Origin: DASUXY01 sp036377675
GTDB lineage: Bacteria; Bacillota; Bacilli; Bacillales; Amphibacillaceae
Direction: 5' to 3'
Length of the DNA stretch: 60,229 nucleotides
Assembly: GCA_036377675.1 (NCBI GenBank)
Contig: DASUXY010000033.1
Location: 1 to 60,229, forward strand
The notes below the pieces were generated by a model. That model was not told the DNA's origin. It made no database searches and worked only from the letters and a program-made list of their open reading frames with translations. The stretch's first letter is position 1, and every line of letters begins with the position of its first letter. Positions 8,784-18,607 of the stretch are shown here, one piece after another. The translations under genes and the position numbers were made by a program.

Positions 8784-9542
8784 TTATCCTAATTTTTCTA
8801 ACCATGTATTTTCAACGAGTTTTAATAAAAACTCTGATATACGAGGCATTTGCCCGGTAAATAAGACGAATCCCATGATAACCATAATAACGCCACCAAT
8901 CTTCATAATGACCCCACTATGTCTACTAATCCATCTCGTCGATCCGAGAAAGAAAGTTAATAATAAGAAAGGTAACGCGAATCCGATGACATACATAAAG
9001 GTGTAAAACACACCTTGGCCCGGATGGGTAGCTGCTAACAATAAAATGGAACCGAAAATCGGTCCGATACACGGAGTCCAGCCGGCTGCAAACCCCATTC
9101 CAACGAAAAATGTCCCTACATAACCAGCTCGTTTTTGCGAAGATTGGAACCGTTTTTCTTTCATCAAGGCGGGGATATGAAGCCAGCCACCAACAAAAAG
9201 TCCCATCACAATAATGAAAATCCCTGCAATGCGCTGGATCAACAGCCCCGAATCACCGACGAATAGATGTTGCAACCACTTTCCTAAAAATGACGCGCCA
9301 ACTCCTAAACTAATAAAGACTAGCGAAACACCTAACAAAAAGAAGACGGAATGACTTAATAATTTACTTCGTATTTTAATATTTTTATCTTCTTGTAATT
9401 CTTTTACACTGATGCCTGTAATATACGATAAATAAGCGGGGAAAATCGGCAATACACATGGAGATAAAAATGATAACGCCCCTGCACCAATCGCTAGAAA
9501 CATCCCTGCAATCAGCATCGTATCCGCTTCAATTCCACTCAT
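8784..9542 (-). CDS. ccdA: Cytochrome c biogenesis membrane protein CcdA (DsbD-like)
   Basis: A 252-residue polytopic protein that carries reducing power across the membrane for cytochrome c maturation or spore thiol redox. The two redox cysteines are in FLSPCVLP (Cys29) and GWTPCIGP (near residue 160), each followed by proline as in the family. About six helices can be traced. It starts within an ATGA overlap with the upstream membrane-protein gene and precedes the ResA-like gene, its natural partner. Confidence 0.93.
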   Translation of the reverse strand: MSGIEADTMLIAGMFLAIGAGALSFLSPCVLPIFPAYLSYITGISVKELQEDKNIKIRSKLLSHSVFFLLGVSLVFISLGVGASFLGKWLQHLFVGDSGLLIQRIAGIFIIVMGLFVGGWLHIPALMKEKRFQSSQKRAGYVGTFFVGMGFAAGWTPCIGPIFGSILLLAATHPGQGVFYTFMYVIGFALPFLLLTFFLGSTRWISRHSGVIMKIGGVIMVIMGFVLFTGQMPRISEFLLKLVENTWLEKLG

Positions 9543-10189
9543 GAGGACACCCTCTTTCGATTATAGTAAAAAAACAACAACATAAATACAATCAAAATGA
9601 TTGCTATAAACCACGGCTCTAACAAATACCCAAACACACTGGCGTAAGGAAATACGACTGACAAAATCAGCTGTCCTACGCTCCAGGCGATCAATAAGTA
9701 AAAGGAAATTCTTTCACGACTCACCCGATGTTGAGCATACATAAATAGTATTAATAAAAGCATTAACAAGCTCATATGGCCCCACCCATATCGATGACCA
9801 TTCAACATCATTTGAAAAAATTCATAGACAAATGCTGCTGCTAAAAACACAGGCACAAAAACTGTCAATAGCTGTAAGGAATTAATTTTCCCTTTCTTTC
9901 CGATGTACATCACATTTAGCGCAATGAATAATGTCGCTACATAAAACGCATTTGAATTACTCGGATATGCTAAAATCGCCAGCGGATCCCGTACAAAGAC
10001 TCCGATATTCAAGATGATTTTACCTACCCAGATGAAAATGAAAAAATTGATAAGTAACGATAACAGTTGTTCTAGTTGTTTCTTTTTAACCTCTTTCGTT
10101 AAAGGACTGAACAAATAAAAGAAGCCAAATCCTGCTGTAAAGCTTGTAAAAATAATCGCGATTGAAGTAATAATCCAAACAAATGGCAT
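9539..10189 (-). CDS. Polytopic membrane protein of unknown function, first gene of the ccdA operon
   Basis: A 216-residue protein of seven or so hydrophobic helices with short loops. The frame is open up to 10264, but GGAGG lies 6 nt before ATG 10189, which fixes the start at MPFVWIITS. The last four bases overlap ccdA (ATGA), so it is translationally coupled to a thiol-redox pathway. I recognise no catalytic motif; single histidines and tyrosines in the loops (GHRYGWGH) are the only polar clusters. A role in haem or thiol transport would be guesswork. Confidence 0.75.
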   Translation of the reverse strand: MPFVWIITSIAIIFTSFTAGFGFFYLFSPLTKEVKKKQLEQLLSLLINFFIFIWVGKIILNIGVFVRDPLAILAYPSNSNAFYVATLFIALNVMYIGKKGKINSLQLLTVFVPVFLAAAFVYEFFQMMLNGHRYGWGHMSLLMLLLILFMYAQHRVSRERISFYLLIAWSVGQLILSVVFPYASVFGYLLEPWFIAIILIVFMLLFFYYNRKRVSS

Positions 10190-10570
10190 ATAATTCCTCC
10201 ATTTTTCCGATTCCATAAGTAATGATATATAATCAATATGAATGTTTGATGAAAGTAAGTTCATTTTTTAAAAAAAGAAAAAACCTTCTTCTCTTTAAAT
10301 TTTAACGTACTGAAAACATAAAGCTAGTAATCAATCTGGAATGGACGGTTCATTGTCCTTTTTTAACATTTATAAGTAATACGAATAGCTTTCATTCCTG
10401 AAGGACTTATAATCGGATGACGTAATGAAAAAAGTGAACGGTATTACCGATGTCACTCCCGTAAAAGTCAGCCACGTTAAGCGAATGATTAAATGAATTC
10501 GCGACAATACGAAATGACAATGAGAAGGAAAGGACGTATCGTTAAGTGCGAACGACATTGAGGAGGTTTT
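10190..10570. other. Intergenic region between divergent genes
   Basis: An AT-rich spacer between the ccdA operon (leftward) and cutC (rightward). It must hold both promoters, but no confident -35/-10 pair was found. A weak GGAC/GTCC hairpin followed by T residues lies near 10343-10363 on the plus strand. Open frames here have no ribosome binding site. Confidence 0.4.
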
Positions 10571-11266
10571 ATGATGAAAATCGAAGTTATCACCCAAAAT
10601 GCTCAAGAAACGATCCAAGCCGAACGATGCGGTGTTGATCGTGTTGAGCTCGTCAGTGCCATGGAAGAAGGTGGACTTACACCGAACGGTCATACGTTAC
10701 AATCGGTGTTGAAAAGCACATCAATTCCTGTTCACATTATGGTTCGGCCACATAGTGACCATTTTATCTACGGTGAAGAAGAGTGGAAGACGATTAAACA
10801 AGATCTTTCGATGATTGACAGTTTAGGTGGAAGAAAAATTGTTTTTGGTTGTTTAACAGCTGAGGGAACTATTGATGAAACACTTCTCAAAAAAGTAATT
10901 GCAAACGTACCGACATTTGAAATCACCTTTCATCGTGCATTTGACCGTGTTTCATCTCAAATCGATGCTTATAAAACATTGACTGCATACAAAACATATG
11001 TCAAACGCATTCTCACTTCTGGCGGAAAAGATACGTCTGTTGAGGCAATATCTCAATTACAAACTCTCGTTCAATTATCCAAAACATTAAATGGACCTAC
11101 GATTTTAGTTGGTAGTGGATTAACTGCAACAAATATCCAATTCATTCATCAACACGTTCGTGCTACTGAATACCATTTTGGCTCTGGTGTCCGATGTAAA
11201 GGAGATGTTAAAAAACCGTTGAGTTCAGAAAAAATAAAGGCTATCCGCAATCATCTAAAAATTTGA
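10571..11266 (+). CDS. cutC: CutC-family protein
   Basis: A 231-residue TIM-barrel protein of the CutC family, long linked to copper homeostasis although the biochemical role is unsettled. Family marks are the N-terminal KIEVITQNAQETIQAERCGVDR stretch (3-24), RVELVSAMEEGGLTPN, PVHIMVRPH and the HRAFDR segment. An AGGAGG lies 4 nt before the first ATG and 7 nt before a second ATG at 10574, so either may be used. It stands alone; a copper ATPase gene occurs 1.1 kb further on but on the other strand. Confidence 0.88.
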   Translation: MMKIEVITQNAQETIQAERCGVDRVELVSAMEEGGLTPNGHTLQSVLKSTSIPVHIMVRPHSDHFIYGEEEWKTIKQDLSMIDSLGGRKIVFGCLTAEGTIDETLLKKVIANVPTFEITFHRAFDRVSSQIDAYKTLTAYKTYVKRILTSGGKDTSVEAISQLQTLVQLSKTLNGPTILVGSGLTATNIQFIHQHVRATEYHFGSGVRCKGDVKKPLSSEKIKAIRNHLKI

Positions 11267-11295
11267 CTGACTCCTTTATAGTGAAGTCAGTCAAA
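11257..11295 (-). terminator. Terminator-like inverted repeat shared by converging genes
   Basis: An 11-bp perfect inverted repeat TTTGACTGACT/AGTCAGTCAAA (11262-11272 with 11285-11295). Read leftward it is followed by ATTTTTAG, a short T tract, so it should end transcripts of the small HTH gene. The cutC stop codon lies within it. Confidence 0.7.
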
Positions 11296-11346
11296 CGACC
11301 GATAGGCGACGACTAAACAGCCGAAGAGCGGAAACCATTAAGTAGT

Positions 11347-11574
11347 TTATAAAATTCCTTGTATTTTCTCATTATGATAACGATCTGGAACAAAAGGTAA
11401 ATCACGCTCACCATATCGTTTTCCTACAACTGCGTAAATGTTAAATTGCTCTTTGTTAATCAAATACTCGTTTCCATCGTGAACTGCACGAATGCGACCT
11501 TGCAACACGAGTGAAGCGACTTGTGATTCATCCATTGATAAGTAGTGAGCTAATTGTTTGATCGTTACATACAT
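11347..11574 (-). CDS. Small excisionase/MerR-like helix-turn-helix protein
   Basis: A 75-residue protein whose N-terminal part (TIKQLAHYLSMDESQVASLVLQG) fits the helix-turn-helix of excisionase-family DNA-binding proteins, followed by a short wing (RIRAVHDGNEYLINKEQFN). The frame opens further upstream, but AAAGGG sits about 9 nt before ATG 11574. It is a single gene followed by a terminator, with no integrase nearby, so a phage function is not implied. Similar stand-alone proteins are common in Bacillaceae, function unknown. Confidence 0.65.
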   Translation of the reverse strand: MYVTIKQLAHYLSMDESQVASLVLQGRIRAVHDGNEYLINKEQFNIYAVVGKRYGERDLPFVPDRYHNEKIQGIL

Positions 11575-11746
11575 GATGTTCAACCCTTTCTGTTTAATAA
11601 TGAACGTAAATAAGTCCTTCAACAATGTCTACATCACAACGTACGATCGAACTTACCTCTTATTTTATACAGATGATATCATTTCATTCCGTTCTTTTAC
11701 AGACGATCAAAACTCCAATTCTTTTCTTGTTTTACGCTTCTTTTTG

Positions 11747-12241
11747 TTACGAAACAATGACTGTTATAATCTTCGTTTTCCCAGCTACCCCTTCCTTTTC
11801 TGTTGTATATTCGTATTGATCATGGCGGTGCATACCATTCGTAATGACGACAGGTGTGATTGTACTTTTAGCATACTGTTGAATATAATCTAAATCAACA
11901 TCCATCAGGGGTTGACCGACCGTTACGGTATCGCCAATATCCACCTCAGCTATAAACCCTTTTCCTTGTAAAGAAACCGTTTCCAAACCGACGTGAATTA
12001 AAATTTCAAAGCCATTTGTAGTCATGATTCCAATCGCATGTTTCGTTGGAGCTATTTGCACAATTTTACCATTTACAGGAGCGAGAACTTTTCCATCGGT
12101 CGGTTGAATCGCTATCCCTTCCCCCATCATTTTCTTATTGAAAACAGGATCAGGAACGTCATCCAAGGAAAAGATTGACCCATTCATCGGTGCATAAATG
12201 TATAGTGACTGTTCCCTTTTGAACATTTTTTTAAACATCAT
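11747..12241 (-). CDS. Stand-alone PTS EIIA component, glucose type
   Basis: A 164-residue phosphocarrier of the EIIA-Glc fold. The phosphorylation site is the second histidine region in GFEILIHVGLETV, and the PMNGSIFSLDDVPDPVF start and DGKVLAPVNGKIVQ segments are typical. No EIIB or EIIC is adjacent, as with B. subtilis YpqE, so it may serve several permeases or have a regulatory role. GGGGG lies 7 nt before ATG 12241; a GTG at 12247 is the alternative. Separate from copA by about 120 nt. Confidence 0.9.
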   Translation of the reverse strand: MMFKKMFKREQSLYIYAPMNGSIFSLDDVPDPVFNKKMMGEGIAIQPTDGKVLAPVNGKIVQIAPTKHAIGIMTTNGFEILIHVGLETVSLQGKGFIAEVDIGDTVTVGQPLMDVDLDYIQQYAKSTITPVVITNGMHRHDQYEYTTEKEGVAGKTKIITVIVS

Positions 12242-12362
12242 AAGCACACCCCCACTTTTTGTTTTTCCCCTTCACCGTTTTCAGGATACGTCACACAACA
12301 TGTCGTTCGATTACTTTGTAACCAACTTTATCCAATTCTACTCTTCTCTTTTCGTGAACGAT

Positions 12363-14600
12363 TTATCCTTGAATCGGAACACGCTTTAATCGAAGTGCAT
12401 TTAAGACAACAGAAATGGAACTAAACGCCATCGCTGCACCTGCTAGCCAAGGGACTAAAATCCCAACCATTGCAAAGGGAACCATAATGAGATTGTATAA
12501 AAAAGCCCATAGAAAGTTTTGTTTAATATTCATCATCGTTTTTTTACTCATATGAATCGCATCGATTAAGCGAAGTAAGTTTCCTTTAATAATCGTTACA
12601 TCGCCCGATTCAATTGCAATATCTGACCCTGTACCGATGGCTACACCGACATCTGCCATAGCAAGAGCAGGAGCATCATTAATACCGTCTCCTACCATGA
12701 CGACGTGATCGCCTTCTTTTTGTGACTGTTGAATAATTGTCGCTTTATCAGAAGGTGTACATGTCGTATATACATGATCAATCCCAACTTTTTTTGCAAC
12801 AGCGAGGCCAGACCGATGATGATCACCTGTTGCGAGAATCACTTTATAACCCATTTGTTGCAAACGATTAATCGCTGTTGTAGAAGATGGCTTTACTTCA
12901 TCAAAAACGGCGATTATTCCAGCAAAACGATGGTCGATCATTACAATCATCACCGTCTTTCCTTCTTCTTTAAGTGACTGAACGAGCTGTCGATCTTGCA
13001 TCGATAATGAAATATTCTTACGTTTAAAATAAGTAGGATTAGCAATGACGACCTCAATCCCATTAACAACTCCTTTTATTCCATAGCTTGGAATATTTTT
13101 TACCTGTGTAGCTGTTGGAAATGAACCGACTTTTGCTTTCACTTCATTGACGATCGCTTTTGCAACTGGATGGTCAGATCCCCGTTCAATCGCTCCGATT
13201 GTTTTCAAAAATTTTCGATGTTCGTATTGATAAACATAAATATCCGTAACTTGCGGGACACCCGTCGTAATCGTCCCTGTCTTATCTAAAATAATCGTTT
13301 TACATTTTCCTAACAACTCGATAAATTTCCCTTCCTTAAACAAAATACCCATTTGTGCGGCTCGCCCACTTCCGACCATAATCGAAGTCGGAGTTGCCAA
13401 ACCGAGAGCACATGGACAAGCAATGATTAAAACGGCGATCATTTTTTCTAAAGCGCCGCTTACGTAACCTGGTTGAAATAAAAAATACCAAACTCCAAAA
13501 GTGACGATGGCGATCATCATAACGATGGGGATGAAAACGCCTGTAATTCGATCAGCAATCTGTTGAATCGGTGCTTTCGAAGCTTGCGCATCTTCGACTA
13601 TTTTTATAATGTTTGACAATGTTGTTTCTGAATCTTGTTTCGTCACTTTCATTTTTAATACGCCATTTTGATTGATCGTTCCTGCATAAACGAATGTCCC
13701 CATTTTTTTTGCGACGGGAATGCTCTCACCCGTTAGTAAAGACTCATCAACTAACGAGTTTCCCTCAAGTACTTGTCCATCAATCGGAACCTTTTCGCCA
13801 GGTTTAATTATAACGACATCCCCCGGCAACAGCTGTTCCACCGGTAATTGTATTTCGTCGCCATTTACATACAATGTAGCTGTTTTTGTTTGAACTTGAT
13901 ACAACTTTTCCAATGCTTCTGTCGTTCTCCATTTTGTTTTCGCTTCTAAAAATCGCCCTAACAATATAAACGTAATGATAAAAGCACTCGTTTCATAATA
14001 CAAAACGATGGGCTCTGTCTGTGAAGACGCCGATGTTGAAAAGGTAAGATAATGGCTATAGAAAAATGCTGTCGTAGTACTTAAAACAACTAATACATCC
14101 ATATTCGTACTTCCATTTATAACCGCTTTCCAAGCTCGTTCATAAAATGAATAACCGATGACAAACTGAATCGGAATCGTAATGAAAAATTGAAAAAAAG
14201 GATTCAATAACAAAGGAGGAATGTAAAAAAAAGTAGCCCACTGAAAATGAGCGAACATCGCCCATGCTAAAGGTAACGTAAGAATCGCCGAACATATAAA
14301 TTTCCACCGAAGTTCGCGTATTTCCTTCTGTTTATCTTGTTGTTTTATTTCGTTACGCTTATGTTGGATCGCTGTTTTAGCTTCAAAACCAATTTTATTA
14401 ATCGCCGAAACAATATCTTTCATACTAATCTTATTTTTATTAAACGTTACCCGGCCTGTTTCTGTGGCAAGATTAATATGTACACTCGATACACCGTCCA
14501 TTTTTGAAACGACCTTTTCTATTCTTGCAGAACATGCTGAACAATACATCCCCTTCACATCAAGATAATTTGTTTGTTCTTTCGCCACGTTGCTCACCAC
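12363..14600 (-). CDS. copA: Copper-exporting P1B-type ATPase
   Basis: A 745-residue membrane pump that expels Cu(I). It has one N-terminal heavy-metal domain with GMYCSACSARIEK (Cys20, Cys23), the transmembrane metal site CPC in IACPCALGLATPTS, the phosphorylation motif DKTGTIT and the hinge GDGINDAPAL. B. subtilis CopA carries two metal domains, so this is the shorter form. No copZ or csoR gene adjoins it. Start choice is uncertain: GTG codons at 14600, 14597 and 14588 compete and no clean ribosome binding site singles one out. Confidence 0.93.
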   Translation of the reverse strand: MVSNVAKEQTNYLDVKGMYCSACSARIEKVVSKMDGVSSVHINLATETGRVTFNKNKISMKDIVSAINKIGFEAKTAIQHKRNEIKQQDKQKEIRELRWKFICSAILTLPLAWAMFAHFQWATFFYIPPLLLNPFFQFFITIPIQFVIGYSFYERAWKAVINGSTNMDVLVVLSTTTAFFYSHYLTFSTSASSQTEPIVLYYETSAFIITFILLGRFLEAKTKWRTTEALEKLYQVQTKTATLYVNGDEIQLPVEQLLPGDVVIIKPGEKVPIDGQVLEGNSLVDESLLTGESIPVAKKMGTFVYAGTINQNGVLKMKVTKQDSETTLSNIIKIVEDAQASKAPIQQIADRITGVFIPIVMMIAIVTFGVWYFLFQPGYVSGALEKMIAVLIIACPCALGLATPTSIMVGSGRAAQMGILFKEGKFIELLGKCKTIILDKTGTITTGVPQVTDIYVYQYEHRKFLKTIGAIERGSDHPVAKAIVNEVKAKVGSFPTATQVKNIPSYGIKGVVNGIEVVIANPTYFKRKNISLSMQDRQLVQSLKEEGKTVMIVMIDHRFAGIIAVFDEVKPSSTTAINRLQQMGYKVILATGDHHRSGLAVAKKVGIDHVYTTCTPSDKATIIQQSQKEGDHVVMVGDGINDAPALAMADVGVAIGTGSDIAIESGDVTIIKGNLLRLIDAIHMSKKTMMNIKQNFLWAFLYNLIMVPFAMVGILVPWLAGAAMAFSSISVVLNALRLKRVPIQG

Positions 14601-15124
14601 TTTTTATCATATTAGTACACTCTATGACGGTGAGTCGTCGATTAGAACGAGCTCTTTCTTATCTCCCTTGTTGATGCTTGAGTGATCAAGATTCTGTTAC
14701 ATTTTCCTTCAAAGATGGCTTCCTACTAATCCTTTAATGCTTTGTTAACTTGTTTACGAATAAAACTATTTCCGTAGCCTTCCTTTCCTAAAGCTCGTCA
14801 TCCATATCTGTCTGTTTACGGAACAAAGTTTCCTTTAACACGTGATTGTCGTATAAATATGTTAAAATATTAATCATACGATGATGATAGATAATGACTG
14901 TCACTAGCAGTCAAACAAGAAAATCAATGAAAAGTTTGTCGATAACTATTTCCCGAGCATGTAACGGATGTTGTATTTAAGGGAATAGATCTGTGAGAAG
15001 ATCGTAAACATATTTAACGAAAGACCGTTTTGCTTCTTAGCAAGTAAATGGTTACGATTGTCATTTTTATTTAAAAGTGACTTTACGACATACACAATTT
15101 TATAAAAACATGAGGGTGATGAGT
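14601..15124. other. Divergent intergenic region between copA and the Lon-like gene
   Basis: About 520 bases without a gene. A possible rightward promoter lies around 14847-14880 (TTGTCG, then TATTAA after about 17 nt). No copper-operator palindrome was recognised before copA. Confidence 0.35.
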
Positions 15125-17560
15125 ATGGATCAAAGTAAAAAGGAACAGACGATGAAACAACGGGCCACTATATCCCCTGAATTTTTAAAGCGAACGGTTG
15201 ATTACACACAATTTGAATTTGAAACGACAGAACAAGTTCCTAAACTGACGAGTATTGTCGGTCAAGAACGTGGAAGAGCTGTCATGAAATTCGGTTTAAA
15301 TGTAAACAAAGTCGGTTACAACATTTATGTGTCAGGTATAGCTGGCACAGGGAAAACGACGTTTACACACTCATTGGTCAAACAGTTCGCTAAAAAAGAA
15401 ACAAAACTATTTGATTGGTGTTACGTATACGATTTTGAAGACGGGCACAAACCAAAAGTTCTAAAACTACCAGTCGGTATGGGAAAAAGTTTGCAAAAAG
15501 ATATGGAAAAACTCGTCCATAACTTAAAAATAGATATTCCTCGAGCTTTCAATGATGAAAATTATCAAAAAGAAAAAGCAACGCTCATTCGCGAATTTAA
15601 TGAAAAAAGCGGAGAAATATTTAAACAACTCAATATTGTAGCAGCAAAATATGGTTTTATGATTCGACAATCTAGCTCTGGATTTGTTACGGTTCCTAGT
15701 AAAAATGGACAACCCCTTGACGAAGAAGAATATAGAAGATTAAACGATGAGCAGCTAAAAGAAATTGAAAAGAAGTCTGCTCTATTGCAAGAAAAAGTAA
15801 TCGATTATACGAATCAAATACGTGCATTAGAAAAGGAAATGAAAGAAACGTTAGAAAAACTCGACCAAAAAGTAGCCCTTACTGCCGCCGGTTATCATAT
15901 CGAAGAATTGAAAGAAAAATATAAACAATGTACAACTGTGATTACATATCTTGATACAGTGCAAAATGATATGTTGAACCATATCGGTGACTTCTTACAA
16001 AGTGAACAAGAAAGGGACGCCCATCCTCTTACAGAGATGTTTAGACGTAGTAGTAAAGGGAATCATTTTCCGAATAAATATTATATTCATTTACTCGTTG
16101 ACAATAGTGAAACGAAAGGCGCTCCGGTTATTACTGCTGACAATCCGACGTATTACAATTTAATCGGTAAAGTAGAATATGAAAGTCGCATGGGCGTCAT
16201 GACTACCGATTTCACAAAAATTAAGCCAGGATTTCTTCACTATGCAAATGGTGGATATATAATTATCCAAGCAAAAGACATTTTGACGAAGAGCTTTGCG
16301 TGGGAAGGATTAAAAAGAGCCTTAATCAATCATAAACTACAGATTGAAAACATCGGAGAACATTCAGGATTAATAACGACGACGTCCCTAAACCCGGAAC
16401 CGATTCCATTAGATGTTAAAGTCATTATTATCGGTAATTTAGACATTTATCAATTCCTTTACCATTACGATGAGGATTTTAGTAAACTGTTTAAAATAAA
16501 AGCAGACTTCGATGTCGAAATGGATTTTAATGTGGAAAATATGAGTAAGTTAGCGAGTTTTATCCATACGCATTGTAACGAACATCAATTGCGACATTTT
16601 GATCGGACGGCTGTTGCTAAAATTGTTGAATATAGTACAAGGATTGCCGGTCATCAAAATAAACTATCGACTCGATTTAATCAACTCGTAGAAGTTATCT
16701 ATGAAGCAGATACGTGGGCAAAAATGATGGACGATCAAATCGTATCAGCAAAACATATTATGAAAGCAATTAAAGAAAGGATTTATCGTTCCAACTTATA
16801 TGAAGAAAAAATACAAGAAAGCATCGATGAAGGAACAATCTTAATCAATACAGACGGAAAAATAGTAGGACAAGTCAATGGATTAGCTGTTTATAATTTA
16901 GGGCAATATCAGTTTGGGAAACCGGCCAGAATTACAGCCACAACATTCGTTGGCCAAAATGGTATCATCAATATAGAACGAGAAAGCAAAATGAGCGGTA
17001 ACATACATAACAAAGGCGTCTACATTTTAGAAGGATATTTAGGTCAACAATTTGCGCAAGAGCAACCGCTCGCTTTAACCGCACACATTGCCTTTGAGCA
17101 ATCATATGGAGGGGTCGATGGCGATAGTGCCTCGAGCACTGAATTATATGCTATTTTATCAAGTTTAGCCGAAGTTCCGATTGATCAAGGTTTAGCTGTT
17201 ACAGGATCTGTGAATCAAAAAGGAGAAATTCAGCCGATTGGTGGAGTCAATGAAAAAATAGAAGGTTTTTTTGAAGTTTGTAAAAATAAAGGCTTAACTG
17301 GAAAACAAGGTGTATTAATTCCTCACCAAAATGTTAAAAACCTTATGCTAAAAGAGGAAGTCATTGAATCGGTAGAAAACGGCCAATTCCACATCTATGA
17401 AGTGAAAACGGTTGAAGAAGGTATTGAAATTTTAACAGGTGTACCGGCAGGACAAAAAAATGAACATGGAAACTACGAAGATGAAACAATTTATAAAAAA
17501 GTTGAAGAAAAGCTAAAAAGATTTATAAAACTGTCGAAGAAACATGCTATTTTAAAGTAA
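15125..17560 (+). CDS. LonB-like AAA+ serine protease
   Basis: An 811-residue ATP-dependent protease. The ATPase module has Walker A (SGIAGTGKTTF) near residue 65; a long charged coiled region follows (about 150-310); the C-terminal S16 protease domain has the serine in GGVDGDSASS and the lysine in IGGVNEKIEGFF, the Ser-Lys dyad of Lon. It lacks the N-terminal domain of LonA, so it belongs to the LonB/YcbZ-like group. AGGG lies about 8 nt before ATG 15125; the frame extends to 15077 without a better site. It is a single gene ended by a strong terminator. Confidence 0.88.
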   Translation: MDQSKKEQTMKQRATISPEFLKRTVDYTQFEFETTEQVPKLTSIVGQERGRAVMKFGLNVNKVGYNIYVSGIAGTGKTTFTHSLVKQFAKKETKLFDWCYVYDFEDGHKPKVLKLPVGMGKSLQKDMEKLVHNLKIDIPRAFNDENYQKEKATLIREFNEKSGEIFKQLNIVAAKYGFMIRQSSSGFVTVPSKNGQPLDEEEYRRLNDEQLKEIEKKSALLQEKVIDYTNQIRALEKEMKETLEKLDQKVALTAAGYHIEELKEKYKQCTTVITYLDTVQNDMLNHIGDFLQSEQERDAHPLTEMFRRSSKGNHFPNKYYIHLLVDNSETKGAPVITADNPTYYNLIGKVEYESRMGVMTTDFTKIKPGFLHYANGGYIIIQAKDILTKSFAWEGLKRALINHKLQIENIGEHSGLITTTSLNPEPIPLDVKVIIIGNLDIYQFLYHYDEDFSKLFKIKADFDVEMDFNVENMSKLASFIHTHCNEHQLRHFDRTAVAKIVEYSTRIAGHQNKLSTRFNQLVEVIYEADTWAKMMDDQIVSAKHIMKAIKERIYRSNLYEEKIQESIDEGTILINTDGKIVGQVNGLAVYNLGQYQFGKPARITATTFVGQNGIINIERESKMSGNIHNKGVYILEGYLGQQFAQEQPLALTAHIAFEQSYGGVDGDSASSTELYAILSSLAEVPIDQGLAVTGSVNQKGEIQPIGGVNEKIEGFFEVCKNKGLTGKQGVLIPHQNVKNLMLKEEVIESVENGQFHIYEVKTVEEGIEILTGVPAGQKNEHGNYEDETIYKKVEEKLKRFIKLSKKHAILK

Positions 17561-17573
17561 TCAGTCTAATTTT

Positions 17574-17609
17574 TCGGGAACTTGAAAAATAAAAGTTCCC
17601 GATTTTTTT
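17574..17609 (+). terminator. Terminator of the Lon-like gene
   Basis: A perfect 10-bp stem TCGGGAACTT/AAGTTCCCGA is followed by seven T residues, 14 nt after the stop codon. Confidence 0.92.
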
Positions 17610-17617
17610 ACATTCGG

Positions 17618-18421
17618 TTAATATTTCCTGCCTAATTTATAAGTGACGACGAGCCCAAATTTATGCAAGCCAATCATGAAAAATCCCGCCATCATTTGAT
17701 CATATTTGGTGTTGAATGGAGACGGTAACAATTGAACTGGACTAAAATCAGGTGGTATACAAAGATGCGTTGTCATTTGCACGAGAAAAGGATTACTGAC
17801 CCCCTCTAATAGAGCACTTACGATAAATAATAAGCAAGCTGGCATAATGACCCATCCACTTTGAACGGCGTATCGTTTCATTTTTTGTTTGCTTAACCGC
17901 TGTTGTGGATTAGGAGAGGCAATCGGCCACCACATTCGAAATGACAGCATAAATAACAAAGCGATATAGCCTTTTTGGATGAGCGGTTGTTGCGAAATAA
18001 ACGTTAAAAAGATAGGCAAATGATAAAACAAAAATAAAACTGCAAAAGTAATTAAAGACCCTTTAGGAGATAAATTAAAAACATTTATTTTCCGAATGAG
18101 TGGTAAATCAATCATTTTTTTGTATAGATGATGAGGAATTCCTAACAAGATGAGCGGCGGTATAATGAAAAAAAGAAAACTCATTTGAATCATGTGTAAA
18201 CTAAAAGAAAGATAACTAATCGATAGCAAAGGGCTTCCGATGGAAAGATACAGTAAGCCAATCCCAATAAAGAAGAGTAACGGTTTAACGAAGCAAGCCA
18301 TCAATCGATGATGTTTCTTAACAAATACAATATAGGCAATCATTATACCCAATAAAACAAATAGTATAGGGATATTCCACGTTAAATGGCCTGCAAGTAA
18401 GGCTCTAACCAAACCATTCAT
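17618..18421 (-). CDS. ctaG: Cytochrome c oxidase assembly factor, CtaG (caa3_CtaG) type
   Basis: A 267-residue protein with about seven helices in the caa3_CtaG family, needed for copper or haem insertion into oxidases. Typical traits are GHLTWNIP near the start, HMIQMSFLFFIIPPLILLG, and a FNTKYDQMMAGFFM tail. It lies downstream of the ba3 oxidase operon on the same strand but after a terminator. A very strong AGGGGGGA lies only 1 nt before ATG 18421, so the start could instead be the in-frame TTG three codons later or a codon upstream; the open frame reaches 18490. Confidence 0.82.
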   Translation of the reverse strand: MNGLVRALLAGHLTWNIPILFVLLGIMIAYIVFVKKHHRLMACFVKPLLFFIGIGLLYLSIGSPLLSISYLSFSLHMIQMSFLFFIIPPLILLGIPHHLYKKMIDLPLIRKINVFNLSPKGSLITFAVLFLFYHLPIFLTFISQQPLIQKGYIALLFMLSFRMWWPIASPNPQQRLSKQKMKRYAVQSGWVIMPACLLFIVSALLEGVSNPFLVQMTTHLCIPPDFSPVQLLPSPFNTKYDQMMAGFFMIGLHKFGLVVTYKLGRKY

Positions 18422-18531
18422 TCCCCCCTGTCGCCCAGATTTTTTGATCACTGATAATCCTATGATATATACTTTCCATATATGACACAAGTTTTTATAT
18501 ATTTACAGGGTAAACGATGTTTTATCTGCAT

Positions 18532-18575
18532 AAAAACACCCCATAAGTTAGATCTTTGGTCTAACTTCCGGGGTG
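18532..18575 (-). terminator. Terminator after the ba3 oxidase operon
   Basis: Minus-strand stem of about 16 bp (CACCCCGGAAGTTAGA with TCTAACTTATGGGGTG, one mismatch) followed by five T residues, 32 nt downstream of the subunit I stop. Confidence 0.9.
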
Positions 18576-18607
18576 CACCTCAATGGAGTCTCTCTTTTTT
18601 AAAAGAA

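Noticed and set aside
10370..10693. Leftward 107-codon frame overlapping the cutC start
   Set aside because: It lies antisense to cutC, lacks a ribosome binding site and has no recognisable product.
11347..11574. Excisionase-like HTH gene as a sign of a prophage or integrative element
   Set aside because: No integrase, attachment repeats or phage genes occur nearby; surrounding genes are ordinary housekeeping ones.
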